The position numbers were made by a program, and so were the translations under genes. 64,000 nucleotides of DNA from Asterias rubens (taxonomy: Eukaryota; Echinodermata; Asteroidea; Forcipulatida; Asteriidae): assembly GCF_902459465.1 (NCBI RefSeq), contig NC_047077.1, forward strand, positions 620,001-684,000, given 5' to 3'. The notes under the pieces are model-generated. The model had not been told where the DNA came from, searched no databases, and worked only from the letters and a program-made list of their open reading frames with translations. This document shows, piece after piece, positions 12,617-25,200 of this stretch. Each line of letters opens with the position of its first letter. Position 1 is the first letter of the stretch.

Positions 12617-12650
12617 GATGTGGACCGGGGGGGGGGGGGGGGCACAAGTG
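12617..12650. repeat. Poly-G tract
   Basis: Uninterrupted run of about 15 G in GGACCGGGG; a likely site of assembly or sequencing length error. Confidence 0.8.
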
Positions 12651-12975
12651 TAAACCGTTCTCCTATTGGTCAATAAAAGAGCCATGTAGTCACTGCAAAA
12701 TGCTACTGAGCCCTGATTGGTCAAGACAACAGCACAAAGTTGTCAATGGAATGTGATGTATACGAATGTGCGTTGTATCAATGTAGGTCAACCCTGCCCA
12801 TGCATACATCATTAGCCTCAACCGAGGCGGACGTCGTGATAGGAGTGTACTGTTTGGGCATCTATGGAAAGCTTATGTCACTGCACGTTTACCCAATGAT
12901 TATAATTGTATCCAATGGAATCACTGGATCTGAGTAGTAGGTATTTATCCTTGCTGATAAAGACAGGGGCCCAGT
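12640..12975 (-). repeat. Family H element, reverse copy
   Basis: Ends GATAAAGACAGGGGCCC, the complement of the left end at 7538; also shares ATCCAGTGATT..ATTGGATACAAT in complement. Confidence 0.55.
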
Positions 12976-13475
12976 CTAATACATCATCTGCTTATGCAAA
13001 TGATTTACGGATCAGCTCCCTGATTGGTCAACAGTTTTAATTTGGCAGATACTCAGCTATTGCATCTTCAATTTAGGAAAGCAGAAATGAGAGAAGCAAA
13101 AACGAGTCACAAATTCTAAAACAAAACTGTCTGTCACAATTTTCAATTCATCAAATGAATTTTTATTACGAGTCACAACTATTCTCTGATTTCTCTACTT
13201 TAAATGAACTTATTAGAAAATAATCAATATTAATACCTTTTAAAGAGACCACATATCACTATGGGATCCCCATGCGCTTAGCAAAAAATATTATTTCAAA
13301 TCTGCACCAATACTGCAACATGTACTCAATTACACGTTTAAAGTTAATGTTCCCCTAATATTTGATAATTACTGACAACACTTCCTAATGGTTTTACTAA
13401 AGGTTGGTGGTTATACCACGATAACATTTTTGTAGATAAAATGTCTGTATGAGAGAGCAATCATTAAAGTACAGG

Positions 13476-13662
13476 GGCTAAATTCATAAAGCTGTTAAAC
13501 AGAAAATACTGCTTAGCAAACTTCTATGCTAAGCAAACAATAGGTAGTGCAACTTTCACAAACATGCATTATTGACTTTTGGCTGGTTACCAGTTTCTGT
13601 TAAGCAATATATTTCTGTGCTTAGCAAGTTTTTGTGCGTACAGGCTTTATGAAATTGGGTCC
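13476..13662. repeat. Inverted-repeat element, family F2
   Basis: GGGCTAAATTCATAAAGCTG at left against GGCTTTATGAAATTGGGTCC at right, with TGCTTAGCAA and CTAAGCAAAC blocks inside. A longer relative is at 25424-25721. Confidence 0.6.
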
Positions 13663-13804
13663 TGTACTAGGCAATACCACATGGCCCAAAATGCAAATGT
13701 CAATACCAAGTTTGAAAGTGGAGCCACTTCAACTCCGATAAACATTCTTACTGAAAAACTACACTCTGTTAGTAATCAAATCAAAATCAGCCTAGTTACC
13801 GTGG

Positions 13805-14115
13805 GCAGCGTTCCATATTGATACCTCTCGTCACTAACCCCTGGTAGGGATGCACTGAGAAACAATGCTGATTGGCTCCCAAGGGTGACTGCTTTGCGTG
13901 CACGCTTGGTAAAAAACCTTTAAGCGCTTAGTATCGTGCTAGTACGATACTTGCCAAAATGCAAAAGTATTGTAACACGATCCCAATTTCAAATGAATCC
14001 TGTTTTTACATGGTCACCCTAAACTGAAAACAGTTAGACATATCACAAGATCAAAGAAGAATGAGAGGGGACCAGTTGCTCTGTCATTGACTTAATGCCT
14101 CTTTGACTTGATGCC
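13805..14115. repeat. Dispersed repeat K, copy 1
   Basis: Contains ATACCTCTCGTCACTAACCC, GGTCACCCTAAACTG and CAAGATCAAAGAAGAATGAG. The complement of the same series, in reverse order, is at 58355-58655. Confidence 0.7.
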
Positions 14116-14474
14116 TCGGGACTTACTAGAGCGCATATAGATTGACGACAGGTCTAATTAAAATATGCCATACATTAGACATTAAATTAACCAGTACCAG
14201 GGGTTATGAGTGAGCAAGGCAAACCTGGGGAAAACAAACTGCGTGGCGAGATCGATCACCCATTGGGAATGAGGTTGAATTTACATACATTCTAAATACA
14301 ATTTAGTTTCCCCTTCACCAATGTATGGTAGGCCCTGTACATTTGGCGCTGTATGAATCCTACTCAACACAAAATCCCAACACCATTCCCAGGATGGAGT
14401 AGAACCTTTAAAAATAAATAATAACTAGTTCTTATCTAGTGCATTTCACAATAACCTTTCAATGCCAGTGCCCA

Positions 14475-14612
14475 GGGGTCGAGTTCACAAAAGGGTTTTT
14501 AGGACTAGTTCTAACTTGGAGCGTCCTAGGAGATATTGAAAACATAAGGCTAGTCCTAACTCGAGATACATGTAAGACTAGTCCTAAATCTTTGTGAAAT
14601 CCACCCCTGGTC
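14475..14612. repeat. Family B inverted-repeat element
   Basis: GGGGTCGAGTTCACAAAAGG on the left, TTTGTGAAATCCACCCC on the right, TAGGACTAGTTCTAAC and GACTAGTCCTAA inside. Confidence 0.75.
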
Positions 14613-14799
14613 ATAGCGCTTATAACATTCCTTTAATCTTTCTCATCTCCTTGGGGAGTATACAACCCTGGGCAACCGTGGCGCTCCAAAGGCTTTTTCA
14701 TACACAATATTGACCTCTACCTTCGCAGGAAACCCATGTATACCCCTGAGTGCATTCTAGGTCGTAATGTCTGAACCACTGAACACATGAAATAGAAGG

Positions 14800-15115
14800 G
14801 TTATGGGTTCGGATCCCAACTGAGGTAGTGTTAATATCTTTCACCATTTGTGAGAACAAAACCAACCATAGACATCTTGGGATGGGTTCGAACTCCAGCA
14901 TGAGCTTGATTTTACTACTAGACCAAGTGTGAACTAAAAGGTAATTGGTTCACATCCCAACTGAGTCAGCGTCAATATCTTTCAGTTTCCCTTCAGTTTC
15001 CCAATGTCTTTCAGCTTCCCACTGCTGGTGGGCACAAATCCAACCAGACACCTTGGGTTGGGGTTCGAACTCCTGCATTCTGGAGCATGTCTTTACTACT
15101 AGACCAAAACCTCAT
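14800..15115. repeat. Diverged direct duplication, ~240-bp spacing
   Basis: CCCAACTGAGGTAGTGTTAATATCTTTCA at about 14816 recurs as CCCAACTGAGTCAGCGTCAATATCTTTCA at about 14957. Both are followed by AC(A)AA..CCAACCA..GACA.CTTGGG and GGTTCGAACTCC..GCAT. A third partial copy is at 15370-15440. Confidence 0.5.
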
Positions 15116-15322
15116 CAGGGCCAATTTCATGTAATTCTGTGCTTACGCCAAGCTTACTTCAAGGGTTAGCGGGGAATTTTGCATTGTGCCACAAAAACCA
15201 TCAACGTTATTAGGCATTCTATGCTAACACAGCTAGCGCAGAAATTCAGCGCTTGCATGTAAGCGGAGAATGGTGATCGCAAATGCAGAATGCGGCGGTT
15301 AGCAGAGCCATGAAATTGGTTC
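15115..15322. repeat. Family F element
   Basis: GCCAATTTCATGTAATTCTG at left and CATGAAATTGGTTCC at right are inverted; inside are TTCTATGCTAACACAGCTAG and GGAGAATGGTGATCGC. Confidence 0.65.
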
Positions 15323-15559
15323 CTGGTGATGCCCAGAAGCCAGTTTGAACTATGTTAAAAGGTTATAGGGTCAAATCCCAACTGAGGGATTGTCACTATA
15401 CGGTTCATAACCCTTCAAATGGAAGGTCTAAGGTTGGAATCCACCAAGCGTCTGTTGTGTATTTTCCCTGCAGGACCTGGGAAACACTGAGTGTACAGTC
15501 ATACCATACATCGCTTTATGACAATACTAACACAACTGTGCTTTATCCTAAATAATATA

Positions 15560-16770
15560 TAATTAAATCAGTTAAAACAAATTTACATTTTGTCTATGCT
15601 AAGCAATTTATGTTGTGGTTAAAGCTTTTCTCGCACTATGTCATAAATTCAGAATAATCTTTACAGTACATGGACTAACCAAGTAAAATAAATATATGTA
15701 TATACATGTCATTTTTGCATACTCAATTGGTATGCAGAAAAAAAAGGAAAAAAAAGGACAATTCTTGAAACACTTTTGGAATTGTTCCATTTTATAACAG
15801 AATTAAAGACTCTGAAATTAATTGTCGTATAATTTGCACTTCATTCAATATACAGCACGGAATGATTTGAGATTCACCATTACTTTCAAAAATAAGAAAA
15901 GAAAAACAAAGAAGGAAACATTTTTGGTTACAAAAATAATCAATTTCCTGCTCAAGCTAATGGTGCAACAATTTTTCTTTCTTTCTGTTAAACTTTCTCA
16001 TAATTTCCTGCGTAATCCTATTGAAAAGAATCATACATGATAGATACTGACCAAAGAGACAAATAATAAACTTTTAATATACAACAAAAATGGTTCGAAT
16101 ATAAAATTGATACCAGTAACAATTATCCGCTAGGGTTTTTCCTTCTTAACTTTTGACGCGTATGAGAAAATTATTTCCCCAATACTGACTACAATTTGCC
16201 ATATCGAAATAGGCACAATATAAACGTGCACAAACCCCCCAATAACTCATAACCGATTGTGGACATTATTTAACTAAAAACTTGATCGGTCAATTTGAAG
16301 TTTGAAAAAGATTTGAAAAGAAACCATTTAACGTTACCTTCCAACGATGACATGTACAGTACCGTTAAATGTATAATCTCTAAGTGTATCAATTTCTTGA
16401 AAGAAAAAAGGGTACATCCAATACATGTATGTAGGTTAACACTTGAATTGGTACGAACCATTGCTGTTTAAGCCACTAGTGGTGGCAGTGGCTGGAGATA
16501 CATGTACCAGACTGCACTGAACTGACAAAGTAACATAAAAGAAGAAGATATTAAAATTCTCCATATTTTTCCATTCAGAATTACAGTAAACATGTACACA
16601 AGTAAACAACAGACTGCATTTAATGCTAGCATACATCTGTACACATAAAGAGTTGTGAAGTTTTATTGTACTAATTATTCAGTAAATTTTTCCAAAAACA
16701 AACTTTTAGAATGTTCTCAAGGCTTGGCATTCGAGGCAATTATAGTAAACATTTTCTGATGCAGTATTCT
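15560..16770. other. AT-rich intergenic or distal 3' region of the TPD52-family gene
   Basis: Many short A and T runs and stop codons in all frames. No supported element or gene. Confidence 0.35.
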
Positions 16771-16849
16771 ATTCAGGACAAATCTGGTGGGGCAAGGTGA
16801 AAAAATGGAGGCCTTACTATAATGTGCACAACTATTATTATTGTTATAT

Positions 16850-17200
16850 GCAGCCCTATTGTACTCCCGTCGCACTTAGAGGCCAATAGACGTGTGGACA
16901 AGTCGTAAATGGTTGCGGTGAGATTGAGTCGAGGCGTGGTGGCGGCATAATGATTCAGGTTTTCGCAATCGAATACTGCTCTGGCTTCCGTAATGGCAAA
17001 ACCAAAGTACATCGTTGGTGAACATGAAAGGTGACTTGGGTTGTGCATTAGAAAGCTAATCAAGGCATTTGCCGTGCACCCAGAACACCGTCTTTCCACC
17101 AAGTCAGGGCCCCGTGCCGGGCCCCCACTGCAGCCGGGCGAGAGCCCCGCAGCCCCCCTCGGCCCTACTTTAATAACGGACCATGGGCTTTTCAACATTG
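16850..17200. other. GC-rich segment of unknown origin
   Basis: Sharply more GC-rich than its surroundings, with CCGTGCCGGGCCCCC and CCCGCAGCCCCCCTCGG. One minus-strand frame stays open over 17198-16773, but shows no recognisable domain. It lies about 2 kb past the TPD52-family stop codon and may be distal 3' UTR, a transferred fragment or an unrecognised exon. Confidence 0.3.
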
Positions 17201-17418
17201 ATGAACCATACTAGAGTCCAGAAGCAAACTAAGCTTGTAAACTTTACTTTTGTTTTTAACCTTTTTTTTCTTATATTTATTTGTGCACATTACTGGCTAG
17301 AATAAACATAAGTAAACAGGAGTTTCTGTTTTTGTTTTGCTTGTTATAAATGCTTCAAACATCACAGACATAACTTTATAGAACAATGTACATCCATATT
17401 AATTTTTTTTCTTCTTCT

Positions 17419-17592
17419 ACCCATACACCGATGTGTGTTAGGAATCCCACATGAGTAATATGCCTGTGATATTTTTTTCACAGGACTCGGGGGAAAGTAC
17501 TGAGTATACAGTGCTAACACACATAGGTGTATGGGTAGAAACCAAAATTAATACTCTTTATCCCCAATGCAAATTTAACATCTATTATATAA
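17419..17592. repeat. S1 SINE, palindromic copy with internal deletion
   Basis: Complement tail end ACCCATACACCGATGTGTGTTA at 17419 is joined directly to a plus-strand copy from GGAATCCCACATGAGTAATA to the tail AACACACATAGGTGTATGGG and TTTAACATCTATTA. The tRNA-like centre is missing. Confidence 0.7.
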
Positions 17593-18081
17593 TGTACATC
17601 AACAAGTACATTATTTTCTTCTTATAAATTCATACATATTTTCATAGAGGGGATAGATGGCCAATTTCATAAACTTCTTCACTTTATTAAAATATATATA
17701 CTGTTTCTGTGGTACTCTTCTTAAATCCGTCACAAGAAAAGACAACTTTATAAATTTACTGTTGTAAGCAGACACCATCCAAGCCCATCAACGCGTCATT
17801 TCATGTATATATCGAGATGACTGTACATATACATGTATACAGGCTAACTCATCAGAAGAAATACATGAAATAGGGAAAGGAACCAAACAAAAATTGAATC
17901 CCTTGGGCAACAAACCTTCACAAATCCATCAAAATCTAAAAGCATTATGTGTAAATTGACAAGCACAGCTAAGAACATCGCATGCCTGGCCCCAAGGTTG
18001 CTTTGGTGTAAATAAAAAGTTAACAAAATTCAGGTAAGAGCAGGTGGCAGGAGATGGATGAGTTGGATTACATACAAAATA

Positions 18082-18261
18082 AAGCCCGGTTCATACTTCC
18101 TGCGAAGGCGGATGCAAATGTTGACGTCACAAATTCGCATTGAATAATTCGCAACAGTTGAGCTGTGCTCAACTTTTGCGAAAAATTTGCTGCGAAAACA
18201 GAGATGGGAGGTCAAATTCGCTTTGCGTTTGCATTCACAAGAAGTATAAACCAGGCTTTAG
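18082..18261. repeat. Family C inverted-repeat element
   Basis: AAAGCCCGGTTCATACTTCC on the left and GAAGTATAAACCAGGCTTTA on the right; TTGACGTCACAAATTCGCA inside, as in the copy at 5993. Confidence 0.8.
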
Positions 18262-18671
18262 GGTGCTGTGAAAAGGATGTATACTTTCTGAGCTTTCGAA
18301 TAACTCTGAAATTCTTAAAGGGAGCTTTCCCGTAATGGCTGATGAGTGTTAAGATGAAGAACATGAAATAAATGAGGATGATCAAGAAAGAGGAGGCAAT
18401 GCAAGACAAATGGAGATGATGGGAAGAGCAGAAGATAATGACTGAAGTCAAGTCAGTTGAGTTTTCCAGTTCCGTGGATTTGAGTTCCCCAAAAATCATC
18501 CATGGTTGTTGAGCTCCATAGGACCCAGTCAACTGATCTTATCTACAGCAGTAGGGAAAGTGTTAAATAGAGAGAATAGTATGAGATGAGAACAGAAGCA
18601 GATGAAGACAATAGAAGAAACAAGAAAGTAATGGAGTCAAATATGAGCTGAAAAAAAGGACAAAATAATAT

Positions 18672-18992
18672 TTTAAAGGGTCTGTACACATTTGGGTTTT
18701 TGGAACCCTTTGACTATTTCAATCCTAAATGTGGTTGAGATATCGCCGAAAATCCGGAGTGAATATATCCATGCAGGAAGAATAATCCCTCATAGGTATA
18801 CAATAATCTCAAAAGCGATACCGGTAACGCTTTCTTATATTCAAATTTTAGGGGATAAAAATCAAATATTTTTTTAATACTTTGAAGTGAAATGTTTCTC
18901 AAAAGGCATTATACTTCTTACCACGTAAGGTTATATATTAACATTAATTTTCAGATTCATAACCAAACATATACATGTACAGACCCTTTAAA
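18672..18992. repeat. Inverted-repeat element (AAAGGGTCTGTACA ends)
   Basis: TTTTAAAGGGTCTGTACA at the left matches TGTACAGACCCTTTAAAGG at the right in complement. About 320 bp, just past the TPD52-family stop codon. A degraded relative is at 51770-52110 (AGGAAGAATAATCC shared). Confidence 0.75.
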
Positions 18993-19201
18993 GGATGAAA
19001 AAAAGGAGGAAATGAGACACAAAGTTGGAGATGAAAAATGGTAATCAGTGAAGTGGGATGACCCGATGAGACAAATAGAGAAGCTGGAGTAAGAAAAGAG
19101 AGGAAGGTGGGATGAAGGGCCAGGAGGAGAACGATACAGATACAGCCAGCTCAAAAGAAAAGAAAGAACAAACAAACAGCTAAATGAAGAGAAAATGAAA
19201 T

Positions 19202-22200
19202 CTACAATGGAATCTTTTCTTGGTCTTCTGGGATGAGTGCTATGTTAACGTTTGAGTCATTCTCTTGCTCAGCGCTTGCCGTGCTCTGGAGTACTTCCTC
19301 AAAACTGGACTCTTGTGTCTTTCCTCCGACGACCTTTGTCTGGTGAGAAATGTCAGAAAGTTGGACATTAGTAACCTTTCTGAATCTGAATTACAAAGTT
19401 GGCAAAGCATTAGAGACATGGTGATTACACAAAGTGCTTACACTGCCAGCAACTGTGTTGTTAACAAAAACCAATTCTTTAATGTTCCTTTAAAGACAGT
19501 GGACACTATTGGTAATTGTCACAGACCAGTCTTCTCACTTGGTGTATCTCAACATATGCATAAAATAACAAACCTGTGAAAATTTGAGCTCAATTGGTCA
19601 TCGAAGTTGCACGATAATAATGAAAGAAAAAAACACCCTTGACACAAAGTTGTGGCTTTTAGATGCTTGATTTCGAGACCTAAAATTCTAAATCTGAGGT
19701 CTCAAAAATTACATGTACTTCTTTCTGGAAAACTATGTCACTTCAGAGGGAGCTGTTTCTCACAATGTTTTATACTATAAACCTTTCCCCGTTACTCATT
19801 ACCAAGTAAGGTTTTATGAATAACTATTTTGAGTAATTACCAAAAGTGTCCACTGCCTTTAAAATGGAAACATCACACCAACTGTTTCCGTAAAAAAAAA
19901 CAATGAAGAACTTTCAGGTTTAGATGCGGGAGGAAAACTCATATAGGAAAACCCCACACAAGTCAGGAAGGGACTGAAAAGCTAATCCACACGCAAGACT
20001 CTGGTCCGGGCATCGAACCTCGGTCCATAGAGGTGAAAGGCAGGGACACAAACCACTGAGCCAACATGACTGCCCTTATTTAAGATTGGTCCCCTGTCTT
20101 TATCTGCAAGGATAAAGACTGGCACTGGTCTTGCATTAACAGGCCCAATGATTTTATTGAATACAATGTTTTCATTGAAAAATTGTGCAGTGTCCATATC
20201 TGTGTTTTGATTGGTCCGAGGTGATGTTTGTCAGCTGCACTTTCAGTCGTCTGCATTCAGAGGCATGTTTGTACATTGTACATGCACTGTACATGCATGT
20301 AATGTTTTGTGATGTGTGTAGGATTCGACTGCGAGTCTCCATGTGAAATGAATGTGAGGTCAAAGGTTCATCCGTAAGCAGGTTTCTGGCGTAATTCATG
20401 ACCTTTGAAGTGTGACGTCACATGTTCAGGCTACCTTTCATTGATTGTACTTGTAAATAGCTTCTTTTATTGGAGGTTTATTGAAGGAACTTTGTTCATG
20501 GCACTAAAGCAAAAGCACATGGCGCCCTGGCAATTGCTGTGGGTGCCTTAGATTACATGTAATTCAAGGCCTGACATTATTGTTTCAGGGTGCGTTCAAT
20601 TAGCTTCCCTGGGTCGACCCCGGTCTGCCCCATGTACGTTCCAATAGCTTTGACATCATTCCAGGGGCTCACCTGCATTAGCCCCAAGTGCCCTGCTTGT
20701 GGAGTGGGTCACTTCGGACTGGCCCAAGGTGCATGACGTCACCACGAGAGGGTGAGTGATCGTTCGATTAGCTTTTGTAAGGGGCTCATCCGCAGGGTCG
20801 ACCCAGGGAAGCTAATCGAACCCACCCATTATGAACGTACATGTAACAGGCTTCACACTGTGATTATAAACTCATACCTTAATGGTGGTTGATGCCGATG
20901 ACATCTTCTCCTCAAAAGACTTGAAGGTGTTTGAATCTCTCATGTCGCCAAGCTTCTTGGAGACGGCCGTGCCGAAGGTGTTGAACGCTGACGTGGTCTT
21001 CTGACCCGCTGTGGCTAGCCCACTCTTCGTCTTGCTGTACCTGTATTACATTCAATTGATTTGGGGGTTGAGCAAAGACAAATTGACTAGAGTGTGATTT
21101 GAACCAACGACCTCCGGTTTATCCTACCGGCGCTCTACCAACCGAGCTATTAGAGTCCTATATGTACATAGGGTGTCATTGCCCGAGTGGTTAAAGAGTA
21201 TCGATTTCAAGTTCAGTTGGTTAAGTCATTGGAGTGTGGGTTCGAGTCCTGGTCATGACACTTGTTTTCCTAGAGCATGATACTCAAATGTAAATACTTC
21301 TCTTCACCCAGGGGTAAGTGTGTACCTGTGAGAGCAGGAGATGGTTTTTGGGATTGATGTAGCTTGGAGCGCTACATATTTGGCAGCACACGCTGTACTC
21401 TCTACCAACTGAGCTATCTAGCCCTATGTTGATGCTCCCCCTATTTTGTCCATTCATGTATCTCTTTGTTACGGAGTGCCAGTCAAAAGCCATACAAATT
21501 ACATTGAAATACACTTTATGAGTTTGGGTGATTATTGAATTTAGAAAGATGACATCATCACAGCACAATTTCTATCACACACAAAAATGCTCCATGCAAA
21601 AACGTATCTTGGTGCATTATGGGTGCATATTTGTTTTGTGTGTACGGTACGTAATATCCAGGTTTTAAGCAAGATACAACATTTTGACAAAGTCAACCTT
21701 GTGCATAATATAAGGGCTAATGTATATTGGGAGATGCAACATTTTTGCACCGACAGGACAATGTTTAATTTTGAGAACGAATAGAACCCTTGCATATGCA
21801 AAACGCTCCACTGACGCACACGTTTGCACGCACAAAGAACAGATATAGTCCAATCGTTCGCCTCCTTTGACCCAAGTTAGGGCGCGTTTTGACCCCAGTG
21901 AGGGCGGCATTTGACCCCAGTGAGGGCCTTTTTGAGCCTGTGACGTCACATGCATGGGGTCTATAGGGTTATAAATATTAGGACACTATTTGGATGTAGA
22001 CTCTCTGAGCATGGTACAATGTTATCACACAATGGAGATATGATGCTTTTTGCAATGATGCGGCCTAAAGCCAACCAGGGCCCAATAGACCCTTCCCATG
22101 AAATATGTTAATTGCACATAGCGCGTGCGCACCAACGCTTTGGTTGGCAAAATGGGGGAACATCGCGCTGTTTTGTACACGGCTAATAGGTGCGTGACGC

Positions 22201-25200
22201 AGATGCGATTGCGTGTCTGCTTAGTGCACAACTCTATGGCGTTTGCCAACCAACAGGGTCTGTACGCATGTGTGAATGTAATTAGCATATTTCATGGGAA
22301 GGGTCCATTTCATGGCTCTGCTTACTATAGGCAAAAAATTTGCGCTTACGGAAGCAGGGACTTTTGCGCTTATGTCACAGGTTAGCAGGGAATTTTTGCT
22401 TTTGTGCAATTACTACATGTACATTGTATGTAAGCATTCTTGGTTTACACAGCTAGCGCAGAAATTTGGCACTTGCACGAAAGAAGCAGAGAATGGTGAT
22501 CTTAAGCGCAGAAATCAGTAGTAAGCAGAGCAATGAAATTGGGCCCAAAGCGCTTTGAAGACATTTACTGTACATGTACGTGGTGAAATGTTAAAACACA
22601 ATGCACCCAATTTACTCTGTGAAATTTGAAATACTAACATACATGAGACATGAGTTTTTGGTAAATTGTTTTGTACACAACAAATAGGCAAGGCAAGCTT
22701 TTGGTTAGTTGAACTGAAGCGTTTAAAACATCAATCTAACGACTAATGGAAATGAACAACACAGAAAACAAACTGTAACAAAACAACATAAACAAAACAT
22801 TAGTAATTACACTACATGATAAGTTTTTTCTGAAACAATGACTTTTGGTGGTGACAGGTTTACTTTTGTTGGATTGTTATGTTGATAATTCCAGAGTTAC
22901 GCACAGACGAGGCCATTCAACATGTTCAGAGCTGGAGTCGAACTGTCTCTAGCTACCGGGCAACCTTGGTAGTCTAGTTGGTAAGACACTGCTCTAGAAT
23001 TACAAGGGTCGTGGGTTCGAATCCCACCCTAATATACTGAGTAAACACACATCGATGTATGGGTAAAATCTTTATCCCCGATGCAAATTTAACATCTCAG
23101 AATAACCGATGTCAACCCATCAAGAGACTGTTCATTTTTGTATAATCATTACCATACACCCCAACATTGCGAAAAAAAAGTCACAAAAGTTCAGGGGACA
23201 AGTTCCATGGCCTATGTGTAATTCCAAGCCTGTAGAATTGTGTACCGGTATATTCTCTGTGTAATTCCAAGCCTGTAGAATTGTGTACCGGTATATTCTC
23301 TGTGTAATTCCAAGCCTGTAGAATTGTGTACCGGTATATTCTCTGTGTAATTCCAAGCCTGTAGAATTGTGTACCGGTATATTCTCTGTGTAATTCCAAG
23401 CCTGTAGAATTGTGTACCGGTATATTCTTTGTAACATGGAACACATTGGACAGTGTCGATTCGGTCCATGACCTTTTCTTTGACCTCTTGCTCCCACTCT
23501 GGTATTTAAGAGGAAGTACATGTACATATTTTGTAAGTCAAATCTTGCAGCTGTTTGCAACTACTATGGCATTTTGGTACCAAGCCAATTGCGGCCACTT
23601 TGGTCTCAAGGGGGTTAAAGACACTGGACACTATTGGTAATTGTCAAAGACTAGTCTTCTCACTTGGTTTATCTCAACATCCATATATGCATAAAACTTG
23701 AACACCCAGCAGGGTGGATACATGCGCATTACAAGTCTTATTATTAATATTATTTTAAATTAACAAACCTGTGAAAATTTTAGCTCAATTGGTTGCGAGA
23801 TAGTAATGAAAGCAAAAAAACATTGGCACATAATAGTGTCTACTGCCTTTAAGCGTAGAGCTCAGGTATACTACCTTTTTTTCCAATTGCCGGTTTAAAA
23901 TGTAAAATTCACTGTATTTGTATAACCATGGTAACTGTGGAATTTTCCAATGGAATACGAGGTATCATGCTGTTATATTTGTTAATGCGTTGTCGGTACC
24001 GTCACATGACGCTGAAAGCACCTCCGCACAATACGCAACTACTGTACCATTTCCGCCATTTTTGAAGTCAATTCCTTTGCGTATGTTGGACAGGGTAGGC
24101 GCATGTGGTTAGTGCGGTGCGCATCATGAAAATGGATGAATGCATGCATACTACTTACGTTTCTGATGTAACAACTTTATCATTCCATTCTGCTAGTTTT
24201 GTACTTGTGTTGACATATCTGTACAGTACATGTAGTTGTCGTCAATTGTTATGGTGTGTGAATCATGTGTAATTATTGTACAGATCCTTACACTATCTCA
24301 GGTTCATAAGCATTTATATGTTCAAGCAACTTTTCATACGTACAAGTTGTTTGTACACATGTACATGGTATGCGTGAGCTTTTAATGTTTTAAAAATTGT
24401 CCAGATAAAATTTCTGAAAATTTCATCGGCCCGTACAAACACTTCTGCATGTTACAGACAAATTTTAATACTTTTTCAAGAAAATCGTTCTAAATAAATT
24501 TCAGATTTTTTAATTTTTTTATATCTCTGCGACAATGGGGCCGTGCAACTTTAAAGACAGTGGACACTATTGGTAATTGTCAAAGACTAGTCTTCACAGT
24601 TGGTGTATCTCAACATATGCATAAAATAACAAACCTGTGAAAATGTCGTCAAAGTTGCGAGATATTAATGAAAGGAAAAAACACCTTTGTCAAACGAAGT
24701 TGTGTGCTTTCAGATGCTTGATTTCGGGATCTAAATTCTAAACTTGAGGTCTCGAAATCAAATTCGTGAAAAATTGCTTAGTGCTCGAAAACTACTCCAC
24801 TTCAGAGGGAGCCGTTTCTCACAATGTTTTATACTACCAACCTCTCCCCATTAGTCGTTACCAAGTGAGGTTTTATGCTAATAATTATTTTGAGTAATTA
24901 CCAATAGTGTCCACTGCCTTTAATTGCACAGTCTACAGTGTGCGAGTACAACCATAAACGCACTGATAGTCGTAGCAGTGGCATGTCGTGGCCGAGCAGT
25001 TCAATGCATCAAACTAAAGTTTTGGTGGTTCAGTCATCAGAGTGTGGGTTCGAATCTCAATCATGACACTTGTGTCCTTAAGCAAGACACTTGACTGTAA
25101 TTGCTTCTCTTCACCACGGGTAAATGGGTACCTTTGAGGGCAGAGATGGTTCTTGTGATTTATTTAGCTTAGTGCACTACATATTTGGCAGCACATGCTT

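Noticed and set aside
16773..17198. rRNA fragment or coding gene in the GC-rich block
   Set aside because: No rRNA core segment or protein domain could be recognised; kept only as an unexplained block.
21080..21160. Working tRNA gene
   Set aside because: A- and B-boxes are present, but the acceptor stem and anticodon loop are poor and the sequence is linked to SINE copies.
23132..23560. 142-codon minus-strand frame
   Set aside because: Most of it is the 43-bp tandem repeat; the same peptide appears in all three frames.
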